DNA of 17,377 nucleotides, taken from DATKMG01 sp035541995 (lineage in GTDB: Bacteria; Acidobacteriota; Terriglobia; Versatilivoradales; Versatilivoraceae). Position numbers and translations under genes: made by a program. Positions 6,881-14,919 of this stretch are shown here, piece by piece. The stretch spans positions 1-17,377 of the forward strand of contig DATKMG010000176.1 in the NCBI GenBank assembly GCA_035541995.1. Direction: 5' to 3'. Numbering within the stretch: the first letter of the stretch is position 1; each line of letters begins with the position of its first letter. The notes beneath the pieces were generated by a model. That model saw nothing but the letters and a program-made list of their open reading frames with translations, ran no database searches and had not been told where the DNA came from.

Positions 6881-7711
6881 AGTTTCTCCACATTGGCCTG
6901 CCCTTCCTGGAAACTCGATGCCGTCTTGGAAATTGCCCGAAATGAGAAATTTGATGGTGTGGAATTGCGGTTCATTGAGAACGACGATCGGCTTTGGAGT
7001 CGAGCTGAATTTACAGGTAGTGGACTCCGTGAGACCATTAGGAAATTAAACGATTCCAACCTGGAGATTCCTTGCCTGGACACCAGCTGTTTTTTCCATG
7101 ACCGGGAGCAGGCTACCCGTCAAGCGGCCATCGAACAGGGGAAGCGGATGGCGGAATTGGCCGCCCGATTGGGAGCACCCGGAATCCGGGTGTTCGGGGA
7201 TTCTGTCCAGCCTGGAGCTACGCGGGAGATGACCTGTCGCTGGGTTGCTGAGTCGATAGATGAAGTCAACCAGGAAGCTAAAGCTCTAGGGGTAGAAGTG
7301 TGGCTGGAGAGTCATGGTGATTTTGCTTCCGCCTCGGAAACCGTGAGAATCCTAATGCTTGCAGGTGAGAGCAATCTGGGAGTGGTCTGGGATCCCGCCA
7401 ACGCTTTCGCAGAGGGAGGGGAAGACCCGGAAACCGGGATGCAGATTCTGGGGAGCCGAATCCGCCACGTCCATGTCAAGGATGCCAAGCGGCCCAGCGT
7501 GGACAATGGGAATCCCAGGCGCGTTTGGGATCCTGTCCTGATGGGAGAGGGGGATTTTCCTGCAATTCGCCTGCTTTCCACGCTATCCGGTCACGGTTAT
7601 GAAAGATACGTCTCATTCGAATGGGAGAAGCGATGGCATCCTGCGATCCCGGAGCCTGAAATAGCCTTGCGGCATTTTGCCAACTGGGTCCGTCGCGCAC
7701 TGGCAGTATGA
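6872..7711 (+). CDS. TIM-barrel sugar phosphate isomerase/epimerase (AP endonuclease 2 family)
   Basis: A 279-residue cytoplasmic TIM barrel of the xylose-isomerase-like family (IolE/IolI/epimerase group). The expected metal ligands are visible at the ends of strands: E146 in WLESHGD, D174 in VWDPAN, H201 in HVHVKD and E250 in SFEWEK. The N-terminal MKISFSTLACPSW and GFDGVELR-like segment (FDGVELR, 27-33) are typical. Possible reactions include keto-sugar epimerisation, inosose dehydration or beta-elimination of an oxidised glycoside; sequence alone does not decide. The start codon lies in the right end of a linker repeat, and a weak GGGG stands in for a normal Shine-Dalgarno. The repeat block separates it from the upstream operon, but strand and theme continue. 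Confidence 0.85.
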   Translation: MKISFSTLACPSWKLDAVLEIARNEKFDGVELRFIENDDRLWSRAEFTGSGLRETIRKLNDSNLEIPCLDTSCFFHDREQATRQAAIEQGKRMAELAARLGAPGIRVFGDSVQPGATREMTCRWVAESIDEVNQEAKALGVEVWLESHGDFASASETVRILMLAGESNLGVVWDPANAFAEGGEDPETGMQILGSRIRHVHVKDAKRPSVDNGNPRRVWDPVLMGEGDFPAIRLLSTLSGHGYERYVSFEWEKRWHPAIPEPEIALRHFANWVRRALAV

Positions 7712-7734
7712 CCCTCATGAACCTTATGCCGTCG

Positions 7735-7765
7735 TTGAAATTCACATAGGGAAATAGCGTATTAA
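7735..7765 (+). promoter_or_regulatory. Weak possible promoter before the amidohydrolase gene
   Basis: TTGAAA (7735-7740) is followed 19 bases later by TATTAA (7760-7765) in an AT-rich patch, in the 81-bp gap between the TIM-barrel gene and the amidohydrolase gene. The spacing is longer than ideal. This is a suggestion only. Confidence 0.2.
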
Positions 7766-7792
7766 TAATCAAACTTCACACCAGGGGACCTC

Positions 7793-9001
7793 ATGAAACG
7801 ATGGAGCCGTAGAACATGGATCACCAGCGTGGGAGTTGCCGCCTTCGGCGCTCCGACCTTGAACCCCGCCTATCAATTCGGCGAAAGACAGGTGCCACCA
7901 ACCAAGGGGCTACTCCCGCTGGTTGAATATGAACCTAGCAGTATGCTGCACGTGCCGGAGACCCGGATCGAGAAACCACGGTTTCCGGTAATTGACATTC
8001 ATACTCACCTGACCTGGACCCCGGCTTACTCAGACGCAGCGCCAGAGGGTGGAAAGGCCCGCCCAACAGCCACTCCACCGGAATTGCTTGAGGTCATGGA
8101 CCGACGAGGCATTCAGACTCTGGTCAACCTCACAGGAGGGTATGGCAGATCACTGGAACAGTCTCTTGCTGCTTTTCAAAAACCGCATCCGGACCGATTC
8201 CTGACTTTTATGGAACCCTGGTGGCAAAAAACCAATCAGCCAGATTATCCACAGTTCCAGGCCGACCAGATTGAGAAGGGTTACCAACTCGGCGCCAGAG
8301 GCCTGAAGATCTTGAAAACACTGGGACTCTACCTGAGGGAAAACTTGACAACAGGGGCGCTTGTCAAAATAGATGACCCTCGCTTCGACCCGATGTGGGA
8401 AGCTGCCGGAGCCAGGAAGATGCCTGTCATCATTCATGTCTCTGACCCAGAAGCCTTCTTCTTGCCGATCGATCGCTTCAATGAACGCTATGAGGAGCTA
8501 CATGCCCACCCTGATTGGTCTTTTCACGACAAGGATTTCCCCAGTAACAAAGAACTGCACGAAGCGCGGAATCGAGTTGTAGAACGTCATCCTCGAACCC
8601 AATTCATACTCTGCCATGTTGGGAACTCTGAAAACCTGAGCTGGGTTGGAGAATGGCTCGATCGCTACCCGAACATGCACGTCGACATCGCCGCACGCAT
8701 TGGTGAATTGGGCCGCCAGCCACGGTCCGCCCGGAAGTTTTTTGAGAAATACCAGGATCGGATCCTATTTGGAACGGATGCTGTCCCAAAGGGAGAATCA
8801 ACCCCACAACAAGTCTTCGGAGACCGGCTTTATCAGATTTATTACCGCTTTCTGGAGACGGAAGACGAGTACTTCGATTATGCACCGGCCCGCATCCCCC
8901 CTCAAGGGCGCTGGAGGATTTATGGGCTGGGATTACCCGAAGGGATTCTGCGCAAGGTATATCACGAAAATGCCGCGCACCTATTGGACACCAAAATCTG
9001 A
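7793..9001 (+). CDS. Tat-exported amidohydrolase (amidohydrolase 2 family)
   Basis: A 402-residue metal-dependent hydrolase of the amidohydrolase 2 group, which includes lactonases and decarboxylases. It opens with a twin-arginine-like signal (WSRRTWITSVGVAAFGA, 4-20), so it is likely exported. Metal motifs appear in order: HTH at 70-72 (VIDIHTHL), K173 in LKILKT, H215 in VIIHVSD, H275 in LCHVGNSE and D329 in FGTDA. This is the usual beta-1/4/5/6/8 pattern. AGGGGA lies four bases before the ATG. Within a sugar cluster, a sugar-lactone hydrolase acting after a Gfo/Idh/MocA dehydrogenase is a reasonable idea but unproven. The acetyltransferase follows after 14 nt. Confidence 0.82.
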   Translation: MKRWSRRTWITSVGVAAFGAPTLNPAYQFGERQVPPTKGLLPLVEYEPSSMLHVPETRIEKPRFPVIDIHTHLTWTPAYSDAAPEGGKARPTATPPELLEVMDRRGIQTLVNLTGGYGRSLEQSLAAFQKPHPDRFLTFMEPWWQKTNQPDYPQFQADQIEKGYQLGARGLKILKTLGLYLRENLTTGALVKIDDPRFDPMWEAAGARKMPVIIHVSDPEAFFLPIDRFNERYEELHAHPDWSFHDKDFPSNKELHEARNRVVERHPRTQFILCHVGNSENLSWVGEWLDRYPNMHVDIAARIGELGRQPRSARKFFEKYQDRILFGTDAVPKGESTPQQVFGDRLYQIYYRFLETEDEYFDYAPARIPPQGRWRIYGLGLPEGILRKVYHENAAHLLDTKI

Positions 9002-9015
9002 GAGGAGTTCGCACA

Positions 9016-9870
9016 CTGCCTTCTACCGTTTATCGCACTTTAACACGGACCGATATTGCGGCGGGCCTTCAGCTGTGTCGTGCCGCTCACTGGAATCAAC
9101 TGGCGGCAGACTGGGAGCTTTTCCTGTCCCTTAGTCCCCAGGGCTGTCGTGCGGCTGTCATCGGCGACCAGGTCGTCGGCACGGTGACTACCGTGAATTA
9201 CCAGGACCGTTTTGCCTGGGTAGGAATGGTCCTGGTAGACCCGAAATTCAGGGGGCACGGAATTGGGACCGGGTTGCTGGGACTTTCTATCGAGATTCTG
9301 AAAGGAGTCTCCGCAGTTCGGCTGGATGCCACGCCCCAAGGAAAACCGGTCTATGAAAAGCTGGGCTTTGTCCCGGAATACGAGCTAAGCCGGATGCAAA
9401 TTGAATTGTCCGCGGAACCTCGGATTCCTAACCCCCTATATGCCACACCCTTATGCTCTCAGGACCTGGGAAGCGTCTTAGAAATGGATCAACTTGTGTT
9501 TGGGGCCGACCGGGGCGCTTTGCTCGACTGGGCCCTGGCTCGTGCACCAGAGTATGCCTGGGTGATGAAGGGGGCCTCAGGAGTAGAAGGGTATTGTTTC
9601 GGTCGGCATGGCTTCGCTTTCGAACAGATTGGCCCTATCATTGCCGACCACCAGCAGGTTGCCGAACAATTGGTACTTGGCTGTTTGTGTGGAAATGGGG
9701 GGAAGCGGTTTATTCTGGATCCGACGCATTTCTCTGAGAATTGGCTTCAGTGGCTGCTTAAGATGGGCTTTGTGCACCAGCGGCCCTTCACACGGATGGC
9801 TTTGGGAGAAAACCGGCATCCCGGTGTCCCTCACAAGCAGTGGGCGATTTTCGGCCCGGAGTTCGGTTGA
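9016..9870 (+). CDS. GNAT-family N-acetyltransferase, YitH-like, apparent CTG start
   Basis: About 284 residues. An N-terminal GNAT domain carries the acetyl-CoA loop (VDPKFRGHGIGTGLL, with RGHGIGT near 79-85) and is followed by a C-terminal domain of the Acetyltransf_18/YitH type ending in a typical IFGPEFG. In-frame family sequence (RTLTRTDIAAGLQLCRAAHW...ADWELF) lies well upstream of the first GTG (9184), so 9184 cannot be the true start. No ATG, GTG or TTG occurs in frame in the first stretch after the amidohydrolase stop. A CTG at 9016 sits eight bases after a strong AGAGGAG (9001-9007), which makes it the best start. The acceptor is unknown; an amino sugar or other amine is possible. 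Confidence 0.78.
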   Translation: MPSTVYRTLTRTDIAAGLQLCRAAHWNQLAADWELFLSLSPQGCRAAVIGDQVVGTVTTVNYQDRFAWVGMVLVDPKFRGHGIGTGLLGLSIEILKGVSAVRLDATPQGKPVYEKLGFVPEYELSRMQIELSAEPRIPNPLYATPLCSQDLGSVLEMDQLVFGADRGALLDWALARAPEYAWVMKGASGVEGYCFGRHGFAFEQIGPIIADHQQVAEQLVLGCLCGNGGKRFILDPTHFSENWLQWLLKMGFVHQRPFTRMALGENRHPGVPHKQWAIFGPEFG

Positions 9871-9901
9871 AATTTCTTGGCAATTCCGTTGAGGATGTTT
9901 C

Positions 9902-10912
9902 ATGACAAAACCCCTGCGAGTTGTTCAAATCGGGGCCGGGGCCTTTGCCCGTACATTTCACGGACCAACTTTGCAGAGACTCTCCCGGGCCGCTAATCCT
10001 CCTATCTCTCTCGAAGCCATCTGTGATCTTGACTTGGGCCGGGCCTTCGCTTTTTCGAGTGAATTCGGTTATGGAAAAGCCTACACAGATTTTCAAAGGA
10101 TGATCGATGAGATCCAACCGGACCTGATTTACTGCATGGTCCAGCCCCATGTCACGGCAGGGGTTCTGGAGCATATTTTTCCTTACCGCTTGCCTATCTT
10201 TACAGAGAAGCCCCCGGGGGTAAGCATCGAAGAGGCTGAGCGCCTGGCTGGTTTGGCCGAAGAATACGGGGTCGTTAATTATGTGGCATTCAATCGGCGA
10301 CGAATGCCCGGGCTTCAGCATCTCCACCATTGGGCACATGCCAATGCCCCCATTCGCTATGTACGGGCCGAGATGTTGCGGAATCGGAGGCTGGAATCGG
10401 ATTTTGCCATAGGGACGGCGATTCATCCGTTGGATTATTTACGTTTTCTTTGCGGCGAAGTAGTCGAAATTCGGACTCACTGTCTTCCATACACCGGTAC
10501 TCGAGCCATGGATTATCTGGTACAGCTCCGCTTTGCTTCCGGGCTTGTAGCCGATTTGGCCGTGCTGGTGGACTGTGGCATGCTTCGTGAACGTTACCTT
10601 GTCCAGGTGGAGAATTCGTCGATGGAGGTTACCATCGGTACCGGATACACCAGCGAATTTATTGCTGCTGGGGAAGTGGTCTATCGGGACAACCGTGTGA
10701 TCCTTGAAAAAGCTGGGGATCTCGACCCCCTTATCGCCGGGGGATTCGTGGCGGAACACCAGGCTTTTCTGGATTCTGTAACTCGCGGCTCCAATTCCGA
10801 TTGCTGCCTCCAAAACGTGCACCAGTCCCTTAGACTGGCTGTAGCCGTGCAGCAGGAGTACTCCGGGGCAGTCATCGATTTTTGTCCGCGGCCAAACTCG
10901 ATGGATAGCTGA
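9902..10912 (+). CDS. Gfo/Idh/MocA family oxidoreductase, cytoplasmic
   Basis: A 336-residue NAD(P)-dependent oxidoreductase without a signal peptide, unlike the two Tat-bearing relatives in this window. The nucleotide loop GAGAFA is at 11-16, the conserved EKPPG at 102-106 holds the catalytic-region Lys, and TAIHPLDYLRFL (172-183) provides the active-site His/Asp of the C-terminal domain. GAGGA lies six bases before the ATG and the gene begins 31 nt after the acetyltransferase, consistent with one transcript. It probably oxidises or reduces a sugar, sugar phosphate or inositol-like compound. Sequence gives no closer substrate. It is followed by a 181-bp gap with a CACAGAG inverted repeat pair. 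Confidence 0.87.
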   Translation: MTKPLRVVQIGAGAFARTFHGPTLQRLSRAANPPISLEAICDLDLGRAFAFSSEFGYGKAYTDFQRMIDEIQPDLIYCMVQPHVTAGVLEHIFPYRLPIFTEKPPGVSIEEAERLAGLAEEYGVVNYVAFNRRRMPGLQHLHHWAHANAPIRYVRAEMLRNRRLESDFAIGTAIHPLDYLRFLCGEVVEIRTHCLPYTGTRAMDYLVQLRFASGLVADLAVLVDCGMLRERYLVQVENSSMEVTIGTGYTSEFIAAGEVVYRDNRVILEKAGDLDPLIAGGFVAEHQAFLDSVTRGSNSDCCLQNVHQSLRLAVAVQQEYSGAVIDFCPRPNSMDS

Positions 10913-10924
10913 TTTTGTGGAATT

Positions 10925-11054
10925 ACCACAGAGACACAAAGGACACAGAGAAGACTCAGCCCGTGAATCAATCCTCCTTGATCCCTACTAGCCGGGTTAC
11001 GCTATTTCGACGGGCATCCGAATTCATTCTGTGTTCTCTGTGTCTCTGTGGTTA
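10925..11054. repeat. CACAGAG-type inverted repeat pair B
   Basis: The left arm ACCACAGAGACACAAAGGAC continues with ACAGAGAA (10925-10952). The right arm TCTGTGTTCTCTGTGTCTCT continues with GTGGT to about 11052. They face each other across about 75 bp, forming a near-perfect inverted pair. The element fills the gap before the GH20 gene and leaves its ribosome binding site (11081) intact. Confidence 0.65.
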
Positions 11055-11093
11055 TGAGTCAGTCTATTTTCTTCATTTAAGGGAGAGTAGTTC

Positions 11094-13376
11094 ATGCGGA
11101 GAGAACCATACATGTTGCTGGTCTGGCTTCTAGCAGGAGTGACGATGCTGGGGGCTGAAGCGAAAAAGGAAGGGACCTTTGCTAAGCTTCTCTATCCCAT
11201 CTGGCCAATCCCAAGAGAGGCCAGATTTTCAGATGACCGGCTTTTGCTGACGAATGCGGTGATCGTGGTCCCGGAAGGGAACCAAAAAACCCAGTTCCCT
11301 GGCAGGTTGCTGGCTAATTTGATAGCCGACCAGTTCCACGTAGCGATTCCTGTCGCCGTCGGAACCGCCCCCGAAAGAAGAACCCCGATCTTTGTCGGCG
11401 AAGTCACAGCCAAACTCATGGTTCCGCCTGACAGTCCCGCAATCTCTGCTTCCAGTCCCGGTCCCGAAGGCTATGTGTTGCGTGTCAGCGATCAGGGTGC
11501 CTGGATCACCGGCTGTGATTATCGAGGAACATTGTACGGAGTTTCCTCTTTTATCCTGTTAGTTCATCAGTGGGGGCACGAAAGTATAGCCGTCTGGCAG
11601 GCAACCATCCGCGACTGGCCTTTCCTGCCCATTCGCTGGGTGCATGTCTACATCCCGGGAAAAGATGAAATGCCTTTTGCTCACCGCTACTTGCGCGACT
11701 TTCTTCTTCGCTACAAGTTCAATGGGCTGATCTTAGAAGTAGGAGGTGGGATGCGGCTTGACAGCCATCCGGAAATCAGCGTGGGCTGGTGGCGTACCGT
11801 AAGTGAATGGTACGCTCACGGGGAGACCATCTTCAAGCTCAAAGAAGGCATCCCTCTGGGAACCGCCAATCGGTTTGCTGCTTCATGTCACTTTGGCGTG
11901 GGCGGTGGGTCTTACATTGAAAAAGATGATTTGAGACATTTTGCCGACTGGGCCGAACAATATGGTCTTGAGATCGTCCCTGAGATCCAGTCACTCTCGC
12001 ACTCTTATTACATTGCCTCTGCTCACAGGGAGCTAGCTGAAGACCCGGACATGCCCTGGCCAGACTCTTATTGCCCGTCAAACCCTGAATCCTACAAAGT
12101 GCTGTTTGATATTATGGATGAGTACATCGACTTGCTGCACCCCAAGCGAGTCCATATCGGCCACGACGAGTGGCGTGCCGGGGCCTTCTGCCCGCGCTGC
12201 AAAGGCAAGGACGCAGGAGAACTCTATGCGCAGGATGTCCTCAAGATCCACCGCCACCTTAAGGACAGAGGGATCGAAACCTGGATGTGGGGAGACCATT
12301 ACGTGGATGGTCACAACCGTTTTGGCGGGAAAAACTCTGAGGGTGGAGTAGTCCGGTATGAATATCCGGACACACGCAAGGCGCGTGATATCGTGGCCGC
12401 AGCGACCAGTGAAATTCACATTACGAATTGGTCCGGGTTTGCCGGGGGAGATGAGACTTTCAAAACGCTCGGCTGGAAGTTTATTATCGGCAACTTTGCG
12501 GGCGGCTCGGAGAAGGATTGGCCAGCCCGGGCTCAGAGGAGTGACCTGCTGGGCGGCGAGGTTTCCTCCTGGTGTGCCCTGGAGGAATTCCAACTCGGGA
12601 AGCTGAACATTCCCCAAGCTACTTATACGATCAACCTGATGTGGTCGAAACAGTACCCCGCCAGAAATGAAGCCCTGGAGCAGGTCAACCTGCTGATGCC
12701 GCAAACGCGGCGTCTGCTCGCGGCCGTTCCGCCGCCCTCACTGCGGGCTACTCCCATGCGCTTTGATGTCCTCGATATCTTATCGGCCCTCAATCACCCT
12801 CTCAAGGGCAGTAACTGGGACCTAACGGGACTGAAACCCGGCGAAGGCTACTATAATGGAATCCCCTTTCTGATCGCTGATCCCGAGAAATTTGCGGGCC
12901 GCGGCTGTGTGTTGGTGGCCAGACGCCCAGGTGATCTGCCAACCGAAGCAGAATTGCCTGTTTCTGGACAATGGGCTTCTCTTCTCTTTATCCAATCAAC
13001 CACGGAGCGAGGTCGGGAGAGCATCCACGCTGGAGATGCCACCCACTTCCCCCATGAGTCCAGTGAATTGCTAGGCCTATATGAGATCCGTTTTGCCGAC
13101 GGCCTGGTCTCGAGTCATGAAATCCGATACGAGGAAACGGTGAGCCGATGGAATGCCGGGTTCGAACCTATGAGTTATTTCGCTCGAGCCCTGCTTGCAG
13201 GCATGATACCGGAAAACCGTAAAGCTGTTCTTTGGGCCAGTGAGTGGACCAATCCGCGCCCGGACGTGCCAATAGTCTCGGTGAAGATGGTCGGTTCCCC
13301 AGGTCCTTCCAATGCTCTGCCGATCCTGATCGGGATCACCGGAGTCGAAAAACCGCGTGTCGAAGACTATCGCTGA
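11094..13376 (+). CDS. Exported GH20-like beta-N-acetylhexosaminidase
   Basis: A 760-residue secreted glycoside hydrolase. A signal peptide (hydrophobic MLLVWLLAGVTMLGAEA, 7-23) is followed by a GH20b-like accessory domain (about 33-165, ending DYRGTLYGVSSF) and a GH20-type TIM barrel (about 175-510). VPEIQSLSHS (295-304) corresponds to the usual PEIDxPGHS. HIGHDEW (354-360) supplies the Asp-Glu pair (D358, E359), but the usual HxGGDE has become HxGHDE. A further domain of about 200 residues with no function I recognise ends the protein. Known family members remove terminal GlcNAc or GalNAc. GGGAGAG lies six bases before the chosen ATG; a second ATG six codons on also has a GGAGAG. It ends the plus-strand series. 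Confidence 0.8.
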   Translation: MRREPYMLLVWLLAGVTMLGAEAKKEGTFAKLLYPIWPIPREARFSDDRLLLTNAVIVVPEGNQKTQFPGRLLANLIADQFHVAIPVAVGTAPERRTPIFVGEVTAKLMVPPDSPAISASSPGPEGYVLRVSDQGAWITGCDYRGTLYGVSSFILLVHQWGHESIAVWQATIRDWPFLPIRWVHVYIPGKDEMPFAHRYLRDFLLRYKFNGLILEVGGGMRLDSHPEISVGWWRTVSEWYAHGETIFKLKEGIPLGTANRFAASCHFGVGGGSYIEKDDLRHFADWAEQYGLEIVPEIQSLSHSYYIASAHRELAEDPDMPWPDSYCPSNPESYKVLFDIMDEYIDLLHPKRVHIGHDEWRAGAFCPRCKGKDAGELYAQDVLKIHRHLKDRGIETWMWGDHYVDGHNRFGGKNSEGGVVRYEYPDTRKARDIVAAATSEIHITNWSGFAGGDETFKTLGWKFIIGNFAGGSEKDWPARAQRSDLLGGEVSSWCALEEFQLGKLNIPQATYTINLMWSKQYPARNEALEQVNLLMPQTRRLLAAVPPPSLRATPMRFDVLDILSALNHPLKGSNWDLTGLKPGEGYYNGIPFLIADPEKFAGRGCVLVARRPGDLPTEAELPVSGQWASLLFIQSTTERGRESIHAGDATHFPHESSELLGLYEIRFADGLVSSHEIRYEETVSRWNAGFEPMSYFARALLAGMIPENRKAVLWASEWTNPRPDVPIVSVKMVGSPGPSNALPILIGITGVEKPRVEDYR

Positions 13377-13469
13377 TCCAAATTAGGGATTAACCACAGA
13401 GACACAGAGTACACAGAGCGGGACCATAGTCATAAAACCTCCTGTAAAGCCGGAGGCTTGAATTTGTGA

Positions 13470-13484
13470 ACCGCTCAAAGCGGT
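13470..13484. repeat. Small perfect hairpin ACCGCT-CAA-AGCGGT
   Basis: ACCGCT pairs with AGCGGT around a three-base CAA loop. It lies next to CCTCC/GGAGG (13438-13442 with 13452-13456), at the left edge of the GCTCCG repeat cluster. There is no T-run, so it is not called a terminator. Confidence 0.5.
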
Positions 13485-13504
13485 CCATCTGCATTGACCT
13501 GCTT

Positions 13505-13676
13505 GAGCTCCGGAGGAGTGTCCTGTTTGTAGCAGGGTGCTTTCTTTTCTTCTTTCCTTCAGCTCCGCTAGGAGCGTCCTGTCCCTGTCAGGGTCCTCCT
13601 CTACAGGTCACTCCTCCGGAGTTGCATCAACAAAAAAACACTCTTTCTCTACAAACAGACCGCTCCTGACGGAGCT
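13505..13676. repeat. Four-copy GCTCCG-AGGAGCG repeat cluster
   Basis: Two forward copies (GAGCTCCGGAGGAGTGTCCT at 13505-13532 and AGCTCCGCTAGGAGCGTCCT at 13561-13582) are followed by two inverted copies (CTACAGGTCACTCCTCCGGA at 13601-13623 and ACCGCTCCTGACGGAGCT ending 13676). Each copy is itself a small palindrome followed by a CCTGT(TTGTAG) tail. The set therefore forms two facing pairs, a layout seen in bacterial REP-type elements. Confidence 0.6.
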
Positions 13677-13902
13677 GTCTTGCTCGGCGGGTCAACCTCC
13701 ATGACAAATCCTGCAAAAGTGGAACATCTGGAGTCCCCGGCAGAGTCAGAGGTTTACCTATATCTAATTAACCGATAAAGACACCACTCAGACGCAGATG
13801 ATCTCTGTGTCCTCTGTGCCTCTGTGGTGAGTTCCTTCACGCCTATTGTGTCTTTCGAAGTTAGTCTAGGTCCAATCTAGAGTCCCTGGAGTGCAGGACG
13901 GG

Positions 13903-14868
13903 TTACATAAGACCGCTTTGCCGCAATGCATTTTGGAGAATACTCAAATCCTTTTTCATCAGTTTCATCACTCTATCCTGTTCCTTGCGGCTGTTGTCTT
14001 GCGCGGCGGTGTACTCCACATGCAGTGAGATCGGGCCTGAAAAACTCTCTTTCTTCAGCAACCCAAAAATCTCGTCCCAGTGGACGTCCCCTTCACCCAA
14101 CGGGCCAAACTCCGGCTCGGAATACTTCTTCCCCGAGGTCCGCTGCCATCGGAAATCTTTCACGGCAACCATCTTGATTCGCTTGAGAAGCAGATTCATT
14201 CCGATGCGCCAACCGGCTTCGCCGCCCTCCACAGTGGCATGAGCCCCGTCAAAGTAGGAGCCGACGCAATCCTCCGGAACGCCCCGGAGGATTTCCTGAA
14301 GGTCCCAGAGTGCCGCCCCTACATAAGCGCCCGAATGATTGTGGAACCCGGCTTGAATCTTATGGCGTCGACAGAGCTCGCCAATTGCCTGTACTCTCTT
14401 GCGGACTTGCTGCAGAGTCGCGGGAATATCGTTGAATTGCTGATAGTGGTAATAACCTAATTTCAGAAATGGAATCCCAAGCTCCCCAGCTGTTTGAATA
14501 ATGGGGACGGTTGCCACATCATCCGGATCCACAATCGATGTGGTGATCATCGAAACCTTGAGCCCTGAAGCACCGAGGGTACGGACTGCACTGGGCAAGT
14601 CTCTGGTTACATGCTCCGGGAGAACATGGCCTTCTTCCCGTACTGTCAAGTCGACTCCTTCGACGCCCAGGGTCACACAAAACTCAGCCAGTTCCTTCGG
14701 GTTGAGGGCCTGGAGGGGCTTGGAAAAGAGACAGATGGAGGGCTTCTTGGAACTTGACTGCGATGAGGTAACTGGATTAGCTAAAGCCATTGGGGCCAAG
14801 CTAATTAAGCCGGACTTGAGAAATTGCCGCCTGGAAGAAGGCGCAACGGTGATAGAAGTCTGAATCAT
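13903..14868 (-). CDS. Tat-exported TIM-barrel sugar isomerase/epimerase
   Basis: A 321-residue xylose-isomerase-like TIM barrel with a twin-arginine signal (SSRRQFLKSGLISLAPMALA, 11-30), so it is probably periplasmic. The barrel shows FHNHSG (175-180), YFDGAHATVEGG with metal ligand D207, VAVKDF (235-239) and E285 in HVEYT. I start at ATG 14868 rather than an in-frame TTG (14943), because the Tat signal then sits at the N-terminus; the ribosome binding site is weak in either case. Exported members of this family often lie beside exported Gfo/Idh/MocA enzymes, and one such gene begins at 16544. The substrate is unknown, possibly an oxidised (3-keto) sugar. It is on the opposite strand to all its neighbours. 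Confidence 0.82.
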   Translation of the reverse strand: MIQTSITVAPSSRRQFLKSGLISLAPMALANPVTSSQSSSKKPSICLFSKPLQALNPKELAEFCVTLGVEGVDLTVREEGHVLPEHVTRDLPSAVRTLGASGLKVSMITTSIVDPDDVATVPIIQTAGELGIPFLKLGYYHYQQFNDIPATLQQVRKRVQAIGELCRRHKIQAGFHNHSGAYVGAALWDLQEILRGVPEDCVGSYFDGAHATVEGGEAGWRIGMNLLLKRIKMVAVKDFRWQRTSGKKYSEPEFGPLGEGDVHWDEIFGLLKKESFSGPISLHVEYTAAQDNSRKEQDRVMKLMKKDLSILQNALRQSGLM

Positions 14869-14919
14869 TTTTTTGTCTTTCGAAAACCAAGATCGAACTC
14901 TGCTTGAGACCTCACGAAA

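Larger units (their letters stand above)
13390..13831. repeat. CACAGAG-type inverted repeat pair C, compound element
   Basis: The left arm ACCACAGAGACACAGAGTAC plus ACAGAG (13392-13417) faces the right arm CTCTGTGTCCTCTGTGCCTC plus TGTGGTGAG (13803-13831). The interval of about 385 bp holds a cluster of GCTCCG repeats. The whole 526-bp gap (13377-13902) has no gene I can support; a 67-codon frame at 13466-13669 is made of repeat sequence. Confidence 0.6.

Noticed and set aside
13466..13669. 67-codon reading frame
   Set aside because: It is built from the GCTCCG repeat units and has no ribosome binding site or family resemblance.
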